A DNA stretch of 64,000 nucleotides, from contig NZ_JAERRK010000001.1 in assembly GCF_016741775.1 (NCBI RefSeq), positions 558,001-622,000 on the forward strand. The letters are read 5' to 3'. This stretch comes from Streptomyces actinomycinicus (GTDB lineage: Bacteria > Actinomycetota > Actinomycetes > Streptomycetales > Streptomycetaceae). This document shows, piece after piece, positions 7,387 to 16,209 of the stretch. The notes beneath the pieces were generated by a model. That model did no database searches. It was not told the origin of the DNA and saw nothing but the letters and a program-made list of their open reading frames with translations. Every line of letters begins with the position of its first letter. Position 1 is the stretch's first letter. A program made the position numbers and the translations under genes.

Positions 7387-8828
7387 TACGAGGCCGTCCT
7401 GGGGCGGTGCTGGCCGCGGCCGCCGTCGCCCAGTTCGTCGTCGCCCTCGACATGGCCGTCGTCAACATCGCGCTCCCCGACGTCCGCTCCGCACTCGGAT
7501 TCGCCCCGCTCGACCTGTCCTGGGTCGTCCACGTGTACGCGCTCACCTTCGGCGGGTTCCTGCTGCTCGGCGGCAGGGCCTGCGACCTGTACGGCCGCCG
7601 GCGGCTGTTCGCGGCCGGGCTGGTGGTGTTCGGGATCTGCTCGCTGGCGGGCGGACTGGCCCAGGCACCCTGGCAGTTGGTCGCTGCCCGCGCGGGGCAG
7701 GGGGCGGGGGCCGCCGCGACCGCGCCGGCCGCGCTCGCCCTGCTGACCACCACGTTCACCGAGGGCCCCGGGCGCGTGCGGGCCCTCGGTGTGTGGAGCG
7801 GGATGAACGCCGTGGGCGGTGCGCTGGGCGTACTGGCCGGCGGAGTGCTGACCGAGTACGCCGGCTGGCGCTGGGTGATGCTGGTCAACCTGCCCGTGGT
7901 GGCGGTGGCCCTCGCGCTGACGTACGCGGCCGTACCCGCCGATGTGCCACCGGCCCGGCGGGGGCGGCCGGACGCGCTCGGTGCCGTCCTGGCCACCGGC
8001 GGCACCGGACTGCTGGTGTTCGGCGTCGTACGCACCGACGTCAACGGCTGGGCGTCCGCCGCCACATGGGGCACGCTCGCCGTCGCCGCCCTCCTGTTCG
8101 GTGCCTTCGTCGCCGTCGAAGCGAGGTCCCCGGCCCCGCTGCTGCGGCTCGGCCTGCTGCGCAGCCGCTGGGTCACCGGCGCCGGTCTGCTGGTGTTCCT
8201 GGCGGCGGCCGGGCAGTTCACCGCGTTTTACTTCGTGTCCCTGTACCTCCAGCAGGTGCTGGGACTCGGCGCCGCCGCGACCGGCGCCGCGTTCCTGCCG
8301 TTCTGCGCCGGCTCGGTGGTGGCCACCGTCGCCGCGACCCACATCACCGCGCGGCGGTCGCCGCGTGCCGCGCTGGTGCCCGGCGCGCTGTTCGCCGCCG
8401 CGGGCATGGCCTGGTTCGCCGGGATCAGCCCGCACGGCGGCTTCCTCACCGACGTGCTCGGCCCGTCCGTCCTCACCAGCCTCGGCATCGGCCTGGTGTT
8501 CGCTCCCGCGGCCACCGCCGCGACGACGGGCGTCCGGCCCGGCGAGGCCGGCATGGCCTCGGGCGTGTTCAACAGCGCCCGGCAGCTCGGCGGCTGCATC
8601 GGCCTGGCCGGCCTGGCCACGGTCGCCGCGCACCGCACCGGCGGCGCGGCCGACCCCACCGGCCCCGCCGCGCTCACCGACGGCTACGCGCTGGGCCTCG
8701 CCGTCGCCGCGGCCCTCTTCGTGCTCGCGGCGGCGGTCGCGCTCGGCGTTCTGCCCCGCCGCCGGACTGCCGGCCCCACCGCACCCGCCACCGCCGGCGA
8801 ACCCCGACTGGAAGGAACCCCGTCATGA
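7374..8828 (+). CDS. MFS drug exporter, DHA2 (EmrB/QacA) type
   Basis: A 484-residue proton-driven exporter with about 14 hydrophobic segments. The first helix carries FVVALDMAVVNIALPDVRSA, the D1-type motif of EmrB/QacA proteins. It is followed by GGRACDLYGRRRLF (motif A) and a motif C-like GALGVLAGGVLTEYAGWRW. There is no Shine-Dalgarno sequence before the ATG, and a -10 hexamer lies 6 nt upstream, so the mRNA may be leaderless. It is divergent from the TetR gene and overlaps the downstream cupin gene by ATGA. A multidrug or antibiotic efflux role induced by the TetR ligand is inferred. Confidence 0.92.
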   Translation: MYRNLRGRPGAVLAAAAVAQFVVALDMAVVNIALPDVRSALGFAPLDLSWVVHVYALTFGGFLLLGGRACDLYGRRRLFAAGLVVFGICSLAGGLAQAPWQLVAARAGQGAGAAATAPAALALLTTTFTEGPGRVRALGVWSGMNAVGGALGVLAGGVLTEYAGWRWVMLVNLPVVAVALALTYAAVPADVPPARRGRPDALGAVLATGGTGLLVFGVVRTDVNGWASAATWGTLAVAALLFGAFVAVEARSPAPLLRLGLLRSRWVTGAGLLVFLAAAGQFTAFYFVSLYLQQVLGLGAAATGAAFLPFCAGSVVATVAATHITARRSPRAALVPGALFAAAGMAWFAGISPHGGFLTDVLGPSVLTSLGIGLVFAPAATAATTGVRPGEAGMASGVFNSARQLGGCIGLAGLATVAAHRTGGAADPTGPAALTDGYALGLAVAAALFVLAAAVALGVLPRRRTAGPTAPATAGEPRLEGTPS

Positions 8829-9241
8829 CCACCGCCCCCGTCACCCCCGTCGACCTCTTCGGCTCGGCCCTGCACCTCCTGCCCGACGGTGACGTCCGGG
8901 CCGGTGCGCGGCGGATGACCGACGGCGACCCCGGCGTCTGGCAGGTCGCCGCCTTCCACGTGGAGACCGACGCCGACGTGCACGCCGACCACTGGGAAGC
9001 GCATCCCGACGGCGAGGAGGCCGTCTGCTGCCTGTCCGGCGGCGTCCGCCTGTACCTCCGGCCCGTCACCGGGGACGGCACGGAGGACGGCACGGAGGAG
9101 ATGGTGCGGCTGCGGGCCGGCACCGCCGTGGTCGTGCCGCGCGGTCGCGCGCACCGGCTGGAACTGGACGCTCCCAGCGACCTGATGTCGATCACCCGGC
9201 GCCGCGGCACCTACCAGGAGCGGCGCGCCGAGCCCCGCTGA
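8825..9241 (+). CDS. Small cupin domain protein
   Basis: A 138-residue single-domain cupin. The metal-binding motif 1 is visible as H53, H56, H60, E64 and G72 (DVHADHWEAHPDGEEAV), and motif 2 supplies H110 (PRGRAHRLEL). It starts at the ATG overlapping the exporter stop (ATGA) after GAAGGA, so it is translationally coupled to the exporter. It may bind or modify the exported compound, but the reaction cannot be told from sequence. The acidic repeat GDGTEDGTEE lies in a surface loop. Confidence 0.85.
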   Translation: MTTAPVTPVDLFGSALHLLPDGDVRAGARRMTDGDPGVWQVAAFHVETDADVHADHWEAHPDGEEAVCCLSGGVRLYLRPVTGDGTEDGTEEMVRLRAGTAVVVPRGRAHRLELDAPSDLMSITRRRGTYQERRAEPR

Positions 9242-9248
9242 GGGCCGT

Positions 9249-9282
9249 GCGGGTCCGGCACCGGCCGCGGTGCCGGACCCGC
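9249..9282. terminator. Bidirectional hairpin between convergent genes
   Basis: A perfect 14-bp stem (9249-9262/9269-9282) with a 6-nt loop lies between the cupin stop at 9241 and the stop of the minus-strand DUF4232 gene at 9300. It can end transcripts from both sides. Confidence 0.8.
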
Positions 9283-9299
9283 GTCACGGTCCGCTCCGT

Positions 9300-9881
9300 T
9301 CAGAAGGCGCCCTGGACGTTCACCGGGCCGACCTGGAAGGTGCTGGAGCAGATCGTCCAGGGGGCCGGGACCAGGACCGCGGTGCGGGACGCCGGGGGGT
9401 AGACCTGGAGATAGGCACCGGTGCGGAGGCAGGGGCCGCCCACCGGGCCGTTGGTGGTGCGGACGACCGCCGAGGCGGAGTGGGCGGGGCCCAGCGTGAC
9501 GGTGCCGTAGGTCCGGCCGCTGTGGGTGGCGGCCGGACCGATCCGGTGGTGCGCGCTGTCCAGGACGCTGACGCCCGGGTAGCCGCGCAGGGCGCAGTCG
9601 GTCGTACTGGTGTTGGTGAACCGGATCGGCCAGTACAGCGAGCCCGCCGCGCCCTCCTTGGTGCCCATGGACAGATACAGGTCGCTCACCGCGCAGGTCC
9701 GTACGGCGGCCGTGGTCCGGGCCGCCGCCGGCGTCGCGCTCCACGCGGCTCCGGTGGCCGTGACGCCCACGAGGGCGGCGCCCAGCGCGACCGCGGTGCC
9801 GCGCCTGCGCAACGTCCGGCGGAACCTCCGCGGTGGATTCGGACGGTTCGGAGAACTCAAGGGGTTCGGATACGGGAACAT
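9300..9881 (-). CDS. Secreted DUF4232 protein
   Basis: A 193-residue exported protein. The first 50 residues are an arginine-rich n-region (RRFRRTLRRRG), a hydrophobic core and an Ala-x-Ala end (ATPAAA), which indicates Sec or possibly Tat secretion. The mature part matches DUF4232, a beta-sandwich common in streptomycete envelope proteins, with paired cysteines (RTCAVSDL, TDCALRGYPG, GGPCLRTG, TICSST) that could form two disulfides. GGAGGGGG lies 7 nt upstream of the ATG. It is monocistronic and divergent from the ABC importer. No function is established. Confidence 0.85.
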   Translation of the reverse strand: MFPYPNPLSSPNRPNPPRRFRRTLRRRGTAVALGAALVGVTATGAAWSATPAAARTTAAVRTCAVSDLYLSMGTKEGAAGSLYWPIRFTNTSTTDCALRGYPGVSVLDSAHHRIGPAATHSGRTYGTVTLGPAHSASAVVRTTNGPVGGPCLRTGAYLQVYPPASRTAVLVPAPWTICSSTFQVGPVNVQGAF

Positions 9882-10084
9882 GGCACATCCCCCTCCATCG
9901 GGCGAATGGGTGGATGAAGGTCACTGAATTGGATGCGTCCCGGAGCGGAAAAGTTGTGCATCGCCGCCAGGAACATCCCGGGCCGCCCGCCCTCCCGGCA
10001 TTCGGCCGCAATGCCCCTTACGTAATCACCGCGCGGGGTTGATCGTTAGGCCGTGCATCGATGACGAACGTCAGGGGGCACACG

Positions 10085-11335
10085 ATGGGGAGTTTCAGCC
10101 GCAGGACGCTGCTGGCCGCGGGAGCGGGCGCCGGGATCCTCACCGCCTGCGGATCGAACACCGGGCGTGGCGGCGGCGGTTCGGGGCCGCGGCTGTCGCA
10201 CTGGTACCACCAGTACGGCGAGGCCGGTACCGAGCAGGCCGTGCAGCGGTACGCCGCCGCCTACCAGAAGGCGCGGGTCGGCATCGAGTGGCGGCCGGGG
10301 AACTACGACCAGCAGACCGCAGCGGCGCTCCTCACCGACTCCGGACCCGACGTCTTCGAGGCCGACGGGCCGACCCTCGACCAGATCCGGGGCGGCCAGG
10401 TCCTGGACCTCACGGAGCTGGTGGACGGGGTGAAGGGCGACTTCCGCCCGGCCGTGCTCGGCCCCAAGACGTACGAGGGGAAGGTGTGGGCCATCCCGCA
10501 GGTCGTCGACATGCAGCTGCTCTACTACCGCAAGAGTCTCCTCGAGGACGCGGGAGTCGAGCCGCCCACCACCCTGGACGCCCTGGTCGATGCCGCGGGA
10601 AAGCTCACCGACGACAAGGTCAAGGGGCTCTTCCTCGGCAACGACGGGGGAGCGGGCGCACTCGGCGGAACCCCGCTGTATGCGGCCGGGCTCCAGCTCG
10701 TGACCGAGGACGGCGGGGTCGGCTTCGACGGCCCCGCCGCCGCCCGCACCCTCGGCAAACTGCACCGGCTCCACGCCGACCGCTCCCTGCTCCTCGGTGC
10801 CCCCACCGACTGGTCCGACCCGGCCGCCTTCGTCCAGGGGCTGACGGCGATGCAGTGGTCCGGACTGTGGGCGCTGCCGCAGGTGCGGAAGGAACTCGGC
10901 GACGACTTCGGGGTGCTGCCCTTCCCGGAGGACGGGAGTGACGGACGGCCCGCCGTGCTCGTCGGCGCGTACGGGGCCGCAGTCAGCGCGCGCAGCCGGA
11001 ACAAGGAGGCGGCGAAGGAGTACGTTCGCTGGCTGTGGGTCGAACGCATCGACTACCAGCGGGACTTCGCCCTGTCCTACGGATTCCACATCCCTGCCCG
11101 GATCTCCCTCGCCGCGCGCGCCCCCGAGCTGGAGGAAGGCCCGGCCGCCGACGCCGTGCGGTTCACCGCCGACCACGGTCATGCCCAGCCGCTGCTGTGG
11201 ACCCCGGCCTGCCGGACCGCCTACCAGGACGCGCTCAGCCGGATCATCAGGAGCGGGGCGGACCCGGAGAGCGAACTGCGGGCCGTGGTACGGAAGGTGT
11301 CGGCCGAACTCGACCGCGTGAAGAAGTCGTCGTGA
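10085..11335 (+). CDS. Sugar ABC importer, Tat-type lipoprotein binding subunit
   Basis: A 416-residue extracellular solute-binding protein (family 1) that would capture a sugar or oligosaccharide outside the membrane. The N-terminus combines a twin-arginine motif (FSRRTLL) with a lipobox (LTAC, Cys about 22), so it is exported folded and then lipidated. The rest is a periplasmic-binding fold with YYRKSLLEDAGVEPPTTLDAL and QWSGLWALPQV. I chose the ATG at 10085 because AGGGGG is placed upstream; an ATG at 10061 has no site and would bury the twin-arginine signal. It is the first gene of a three-gene overlapping operon. Confidence 0.93.
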   Translation: MGSFSRRTLLAAGAGAGILTACGSNTGRGGGGSGPRLSHWYHQYGEAGTEQAVQRYAAAYQKARVGIEWRPGNYDQQTAAALLTDSGPDVFEADGPTLDQIRGGQVLDLTELVDGVKGDFRPAVLGPKTYEGKVWAIPQVVDMQLLYYRKSLLEDAGVEPPTTLDALVDAAGKLTDDKVKGLFLGNDGGAGALGGTPLYAAGLQLVTEDGGVGFDGPAAARTLGKLHRLHADRSLLLGAPTDWSDPAAFVQGLTAMQWSGLWALPQVRKELGDDFGVLPFPEDGSDGRPAVLVGAYGAAVSARSRNKEAAKEYVRWLWVERIDYQRDFALSYGFHIPARISLAARAPELEEGPAADAVRFTADHGHAQPLLWTPACRTAYQDALSRIIRSGADPESELRAVVRKVSAELDRVKKSS

Positions 11336-12234
11336 GGCGCCGCGGAGCGCTGTGGTTCTGGGTGTTCGTCGGGCCGTTCGCGCTCGGGCTGGCCCTGTTC
11401 ACCTACGTCCCGCTGCTGTGGAGCGTGGCGCTCAGCTTCTTCGACGCGCGCAACACCGTCACGCCCACGGACTTCGTCGGACCGGCCAACTACACGGCGG
11501 TGCTGGGGGACGACGGGTTCACGGACAGCCTGCGGACCTTCCTCGTCTTCACCGCCTTCATCGTCCCCGTCACCTACGTGTTCTCCCTCTCCCTCGCCCT
11601 GATGGTCAACCGGGTCCGGCGGGCCCGGGCCTTCTTCCGGTCGGTGTTCTTCCTGCCCGCCGCGTGCAGCTATGTCGTGGCCGCGCTGATCTGGAAGATG
11701 TCCCTCTTCAGCGGGGTGCGGTTCGGGCTGGCCAACACCGTGCTGGGGTGGTTCGGCGAGGATCCCGTCGCCTGGCTGGCCACGCCGGATCCGCCCTGGT
11801 ACTGGCTGGTCATCGTGACCGTACGGCTGTGGCTGCAAACGGGGTTCTACATGATCCTCTTCCTCGCGGGACTGCAACGCATCGATCCGGTGCTGTACGA
11901 GGCGGCGGCCGTGGACGGGGCACGGCCCGGCTGGACGGTGCTGCGGCACATCACCCTGCCGCAGCTGCGGGCCACCTCGGTCGCGGTGCTGCTGCTGCTC
12001 GTCGTCGGCGCCTTCCAGGCCTTCGACGAGTTCTACAACCTGCTCTCCGACGCCAGGGGCTATCCGCCGTACGCCCGGCCGCCGCTGGTCTACCTCTACT
12101 ACACGGCCCTCGGGCAGGGCCAGAACCTGGGGTTCGGGAGCGCGGGCGCGGTGATCCTCGCGCTGGTCGTCGCCGTCGTCACGGCCGGGCAGGCGCGCTG
12201 GCTGAAGCCGGGGAGGACGGACGGCGATGGATGA
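11332..12234 (+). CDS. Sugar ABC importer permease, MalF type
   Basis: A 300-residue inner-membrane permease with six hydrophobic segments. The EAA loop YEAAAVDGARPGWTVLRHIT, followed by LPQ, contacts the ATPase. It starts at a GTG overlapping the binding-protein stop (GTGA) with a weak AAGAAG site, so translation is coupled. Together with the next gene it forms the membrane channel for the substrate of the lipoprotein upstream. No periplasmic P2 domain of the enterobacterial MalF kind is present, as usual for actinobacterial CUT1 systems. Confidence 0.93.
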   Translation: MRRRGALWFWVFVGPFALGLALFTYVPLLWSVALSFFDARNTVTPTDFVGPANYTAVLGDDGFTDSLRTFLVFTAFIVPVTYVFSLSLALMVNRVRRARAFFRSVFFLPAACSYVVAALIWKMSLFSGVRFGLANTVLGWFGEDPVAWLATPDPPWYWLVIVTVRLWLQTGFYMILFLAGLQRIDPVLYEAAAVDGARPGWTVLRHITLPQLRATSVAVLLLLVVGAFQAFDEFYNLLSDARGYPPYARPPLVYLYYTALGQGQNLGFGSAGAVILALVVAVVTAGQARWLKPGRTDGDG

Positions 12235-13060
12235 CGCCCTGGTACGCGCCGGGCGGGCGCTGCGGCTGGTGCTCCTGATCTCGCTCGCGCTGCTCTTCCT
12301 GATCCCCTTCTACCTGCTCGTGCGCAACGGGCTGTCGAGCGAGCGGGACATCACCTCGCCCGAATGGACCTTCTTCCCCGCCGTGTTGCGGTGGGGGAAC
12401 GTCCGGGAGCTGTTCGACGACCCGTCCGTGCCCTTCGCCCGGTCCCTGCTCAACTCCGCGCTGATCGCCGTAGCGACGACGCTGGGGACCCTCGTCCTGG
12501 CGTCCCTCGCCGGGTACGGGCTCGCCCGCATCCCCTACCGGCACGCGAACAAGGTCTTCCACGGCATCCTCGGCACCCTGCTGGTCCCGGCGGCCGTCAC
12601 CTTCGTACCGGGCTTCGTGCTGGTGTCGTCGCTGGGGTGGGTCTCCACGCTGCGGGGACTGGTCGTCCCGACCCTGTTCCCGGCGTTCGCCTGCTTCGTC
12701 TTCCGGCAGTACTTCCTCGGTTTCCCGCGGGAGCTGGAGGACGCGGCACAGGTGGACGGGCTCGGGTACTGGCGGACGTACTGGCGTGTCGTCGTGCCCA
12801 ACGCCCGTCCGGTGTTCGCGGCGGTCGGGACGATCGTGTTCCTGGGCGCCTGGAACTCCTTCCTGTGGCCGCTGGTGATCGGGCAGGACCGCGACGCCTG
12901 GACGGTGCAGGTGGCGCTGTCGTCGTTCACCACGTCCCAGGTCGTCCGGCTGCACGAGCTGTTCGTCGCGGCAGCCGTGTCGATCCTGCCGTTGCTGCTG
13001 GTGTTCCTGTGCTTCCAACGGTGGATCGTGGCCGGGGCGGAGCGGTCCGGGATCGACTGA
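12227..13060 (+). CDS. Sugar ABC importer permease, MalG type
   Basis: A 277-residue second permease, six hydrophobic segments, with EAA loop ELEDAAQVDGLGYWRTYWRV leading into VVPNARP. It overlaps the upstream permease by 8 bp. No ATP-binding subunit follows. In Streptomyces many CUT1 importers share one ATPase, MsiK, encoded elsewhere, and this operon fits that pattern. No sugar hydrolase or LacI regulator accompanies it, so the substrate cannot be guessed. Confidence 0.93.
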   Translation: MDDALVRAGRALRLVLLISLALLFLIPFYLLVRNGLSSERDITSPEWTFFPAVLRWGNVRELFDDPSVPFARSLLNSALIAVATTLGTLVLASLAGYGLARIPYRHANKVFHGILGTLLVPAAVTFVPGFVLVSSLGWVSTLRGLVVPTLFPAFACFVFRQYFLGFPRELEDAAQVDGLGYWRTYWRVVVPNARPVFAAVGTIVFLGAWNSFLWPLVIGQDRDAWTVQVALSSFTTSQVVRLHELFVAAAVSILPLLLVFLCFQRWIVAGAERSGID

Positions 13061-13079
13061 CGGCCCCGACCTGACCGGC

Positions 13080-13232
13080 TCAGGCCGTGGAGCCGCCGTC
13101 GACCACCAGGTCCGCGCCACGTCCAGGGAACCGAACCGGGCCACGTCGGCGGCCACCAGCGCCCGCAGCCCGTCGGCGCGGGACACGCCGGCGGTGACGA
13201 CGAGCCCCTTGCCGCCCGCGCGCTCCGCGCCA
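13080..13232 (-). pseudogene. Remnant of a short-chain dehydrogenase/reductase
   Basis: Two fragments of SDR-like protein can be read in adjacent frames. One reads VSRADGLRALVAADVARFGS then LDV, like the helix before the NNAG motif. The other, after a one-base shift, reads GADLVVDGGSTA and a stop, the usual C-terminus of the family. The Rossmann start and the catalytic Tyr-Lys region are missing. This looks like a gene reduced by deletion to about 50 codons, squeezed between the sugar importer and nirD. It makes no functional product. Confidence 0.5.
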
Positions 13233-13243
13233 CGGGGTGGGGG

Positions 13244-13594
13244 TCAGGCCGTACGCAGCGCGTAGGCGGCCACCCGCACCGACTCGTCGTCCAGACACTG
13301 CCCGCTGGCCAGGTCGAAGCGCTGCTTCAGCAGCGGGGACGCCACGAACGGGCGGCCCCGGTCGGTGCCGGTCAGACCGCGGGACAGGACGGCCGCGCCG
13401 GTGAAGGGGTCGCGGTTGTCGATGGCGAACAGCCGGTCCGCGCGGTCGCGGAAGAGGGCCACCTGCCGGCCGTCCGGCAGCAGGGCGGCCACCCCGCGGC
13501 CCGGCACCAGTGCGCTCAGGTCGCAGACCGTGAACCAGCCGTCCGCGAGCTGGAGCTGGACCTTCAGGTCGGTGGTCTCGAGTGCCAGGGTCAT
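13244..13594 (-). CDS. nirD: Nitrite reductase (NADH) small subunit
   Basis: A 116-residue Rieske-fold small subunit of assimilatory nitrite reductase. It matches NirD in length and in the pattern VCDLSALVPGRGVAALLPDG, DNRDPFTGAAVLSRGL and ASPLLKQRFDLASGQCLDD. Like other NirD proteins it lacks the Cys/His ligands of a true Rieske cluster. Its ATG overlaps the nirB stop by 4 bp, so production of the two subunits is coupled. Confidence 0.94.
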   Translation of the reverse strand: MTLALETTDLKVQLQLADGWFTVCDLSALVPGRGVAALLPDGRQVALFRDRADRLFAIDNRDPFTGAAVLSRGLTGTDRGRPFVASPLLKQRFDLASGQCLDDESVRVAAYALRTA

Positions 13595-16209
13595 CGCTGG
13601 GCGCTCCCTTCCAGGGCGTCGTCGGCGGGCCGCAGACCGATGTTCAGCAGCGGCAGGTCAGGCTTGATCTGGTCGCGCTCGGGGACGAACGAGACGACCG
13701 GGTCCGGGGTGTCCGGGGCGTTCACGAAGGACACGAACCGGGCCAGCTTCTCCGGGTCGGTGACGGTCTCCGACCACTCGTCGCGGTAGTGGGCGACATG
13801 TGCCCGCATCAGCTTCTCCAGCTCGTCGCAGATGCCGAGCGAGTCGTGCACCACCACGTCCCGCACGTGTTCCAGGCCGCCCGGGATCCTCTCCAGCCAG
13901 GCGCTGGTGCGCTCCAGCCGGTCGGCCGTACGGATGTAGAACATCAGGAACCGGTCGATCAGCCGGACCAGTTCGGCGTCGGAGAGGTCCTGGGCCAGCA
14001 GGTCGGCGTGGCGCGGGGTCGCGCCGCCGTTGCCGCCGACGTAGAGGTTCCAGCCGTTCGCGGTGGCGATCACCCCGAAGTCCTTCGACTGCGCCTCCGC
14101 GCACTCCCGCTGGCAGCCGGAGACCGCCGACTTCAGCTTGTGCGGCGACCTCAGGCCCCGGTAGCGCAGCTCCAGGTCGATCGCCATCCGGACCGAGTCC
14201 TGCACGCCGTAGCGGCACCAGGTGGAACCCACGCAGGACTTCACCGTGCGCAGGGACTTGCCGTAGGCGTGCCCCGACTCGAAGCCGGCGTCCACCAGCC
14301 TGGTCCAGATCAGTGGCAGTTGTTCCACGCGGGCGCCGAACATGTCGATGCGCTGTCCGCCGGTGATCTTCGTGTAGAGGCCGAAGTCCCGGGCGATCTC
14401 GCCGATCACGATCAGCTTCTCGGGCGCGATCTCACCGCCGGGGATCCGCGGCACCACCGAGTACGAGCCGTTGCGCTGCAGGTTGGCGAGGAAGTGGTCG
14501 TTGGTGTCCTGCAGGGCCGCCTGCTCGCCGTCCAGGACGTAGCCGCTCGCGCCGATCGACGGGGCCAGCGAGGCGATGATCGAGCCCACGGCCGGCTTGC
14601 ACACCTCGCAGCCGTCGCCCCCGCGGGCGCCGTCGCGGCCGTGACCGTCGAGCAGCTCCCGGTACGAGGTGATCCGCAGGGCCAGCACGATCTCGTACAG
14701 CTCCTCGCGGGTCTGCGCGAAGCAGCCGCACAGGCCCTTGTCGACCTCGACGCCGGACGCCTCCAGCTCGGCGGTGACCAGCTGCCCCAGCACCTTGACG
14801 CAACTGCCGCAGCCCGTACCGGCCTTGGTGCACTTCTTCACCTCGGGTACGGTCGTGCACCGGTGCTCGGTGACCGCCCCGCGGATCGTGCCCTTGCTGA
14901 CGTTGTGGCAGGAGCAGATGATTGCGTCGTCGGGCAGGGCGGACGGGCCGAGCTGGACCCCCGAGTCCGCTCCGGCGGGCAGGACGAGCGACTCGGGGGA
15001 GACGGGGGGCACCGAACCGGTGAGCGCGCGCAGCGTGCCGTACGCCTCCGCGTCGCCCACCAGGACGCCGCCGAGGAGCGTGCCGTCCCGGCCGACGACC
15101 AGCTTCTTGTACAGACCGGCCCGCGAGTCGGCGTAGACGACGTCCAGGCAGCCCTCGGTGGTGCCGTGGGCGTCACCGAAGGACGCCACGTCCACGCCGA
15201 GCAGCTTCAGCTTGGTGGAGAGGTCGGCTCCGGTGAACGTCACCTGGTCGGCCTCGTCCGCGGCGATGGCCGCGGCCACGGTCTCCGCCTGCTCGTAGCC
15301 GGGCGCCACCAGGCCGTACACCCGGCCGTCCACCGCCAGCGCGCACTCGCCGATGGCGAACACGTGCGGGTCGCAGACCGTACGGCACTGCTCGTCCACG
15401 GCGATGCCGCCGCGTTCGCCCACCGTCAGACCGCAGTCCCGGGCCAGCTGGTCGCGCGGGCGGACGCCTGCGCTGAACACCACCATGTCGGTGTCGAGTG
15501 CGGAGCCGTCGGACAGCTTCATACCGGTGACGGCACCGCTGTCGTCGCTGACGATCTCCTGCGTGCCCACCCCGGTGTGGACCGTCAGGCCCATGCCGGC
15601 GATGGTGCGCAGCAGGGCCGCACCGCCGCCCTCGTCCACCTGCACCGGCATCAGCCGCGGCGCGAACTCCACGATGTGCGTCTCGAGTCCGAGCCCCTTC
15701 AGCGCGCCCGCGGCCTCCAGGCCGAGCAGACCGCCGCCGACGACCGCACCCCTGGTGGCCTTCGCCCGGGCGTACTCCTCGATCGCGAGCAGGTCCTCGA
15801 TCGTGCGGTAGACGAAGCAGCCGGTGGCGTCCTTGCCGGGGACCGGCGGGACGAACGGGTAGGAGCCGGTGGCCAGCACCAGGATGTCGTACCCGACGAC
15901 GAGACCGGAACGGGCGGTCACCTTCCGTGCCTCGCGGTCGACCGTCTCGGCCGGGTCGCCGAGGTGCAGCTCGATGCCGTGGTCCTCGATGAACCCCATG
16001 TCGGTCAGGGACAGTTCCTCCGGTGTCTTCCCGGAGAAGTACGAGGTCAGCTGGACGCGGTCGTACGCCGGCCGCGGCTCCTCGCACAGCACGACCACGC
16101 GGTGCGTGGCGGTCAGGCCGCGTTCGGCGAGCGCCTCGAGGAAGCGCTGGCCGACCATGCCGTGGCCGACGAGCACGATCGTGGGGGTGGCCCCCGGGGT
16201 GGCGGTCAT
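13591..16209 (-). CDS. nirB: Nitrite reductase (NADH) large subunit
   Basis: An 872-residue enzyme reducing nitrite to ammonium with NAD(P)H. In order: an FAD/NAD oxidoreductase domain (VLVGHGMVGQRFLEAL; VVGGGLLGLEAAGAL), a BFD-like [2Fe-2S] domain (CSCHNVSKGTI ... GTGCGSCV), a second Cys-rich BFD-like segment (CGCF ... CEVC), and sulfite/nitrite reductase repeats. The siroheme-[4Fe-4S] ligands are C659, C665, C699 and C703 (CVGSTWC, CQREC). It begins directly after the TGA of the upstream FAD reductase. Siroheme may be supplied with help from the chelatase at 28003-28857. Likely under nitrogen control through the site at 17523-17560. Confidence 0.97.
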   Translation of the reverse strand: MTATPGATPTIVLVGHGMVGQRFLEALAERGLTATHRVVVLCEEPRPAYDRVQLTSYFSGKTPEELSLTDMGFIEDHGIELHLGDPAETVDREARKVTARSGLVVGYDILVLATGSYPFVPPVPGKDATGCFVYRTIEDLLAIEEYARAKATRGAVVGGGLLGLEAAGALKGLGLETHIVEFAPRLMPVQVDEGGGAALLRTIAGMGLTVHTGVGTQEIVSDDSGAVTGMKLSDGSALDTDMVVFSAGVRPRDQLARDCGLTVGERGGIAVDEQCRTVCDPHVFAIGECALAVDGRVYGLVAPGYEQAETVAAAIAADEADQVTFTGADLSTKLKLLGVDVASFGDAHGTTEGCLDVVYADSRAGLYKKLVVGRDGTLLGGVLVGDAEAYGTLRALTGSVPPVSPESLVLPAGADSGVQLGPSALPDDAIICSCHNVSKGTIRGAVTEHRCTTVPEVKKCTKAGTGCGSCVKVLGQLVTAELEASGVEVDKGLCGCFAQTREELYEIVLALRITSYRELLDGHGRDGARGGDGCEVCKPAVGSIIASLAPSIGASGYVLDGEQAALQDTNDHFLANLQRNGSYSVVPRIPGGEIAPEKLIVIGEIARDFGLYTKITGGQRIDMFGARVEQLPLIWTRLVDAGFESGHAYGKSLRTVKSCVGSTWCRYGVQDSVRMAIDLELRYRGLRSPHKLKSAVSGCQRECAEAQSKDFGVIATANGWNLYVGGNGGATPRHADLLAQDLSDAELVRLIDRFLMFYIRTADRLERTSAWLERIPGGLEHVRDVVVHDSLGICDELEKLMRAHVAHYRDEWSETVTDPEKLARFVSFVNAPDTPDPVVSFVPERDQIKPDLPLLNIGLRPADDALEGSAQR

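Noticed and set aside
9300..13060. Complete sugar-utilisation cluster
   Set aside because: Only importer genes and an SDR remnant are present; no ATPase, hydrolase or regulator.
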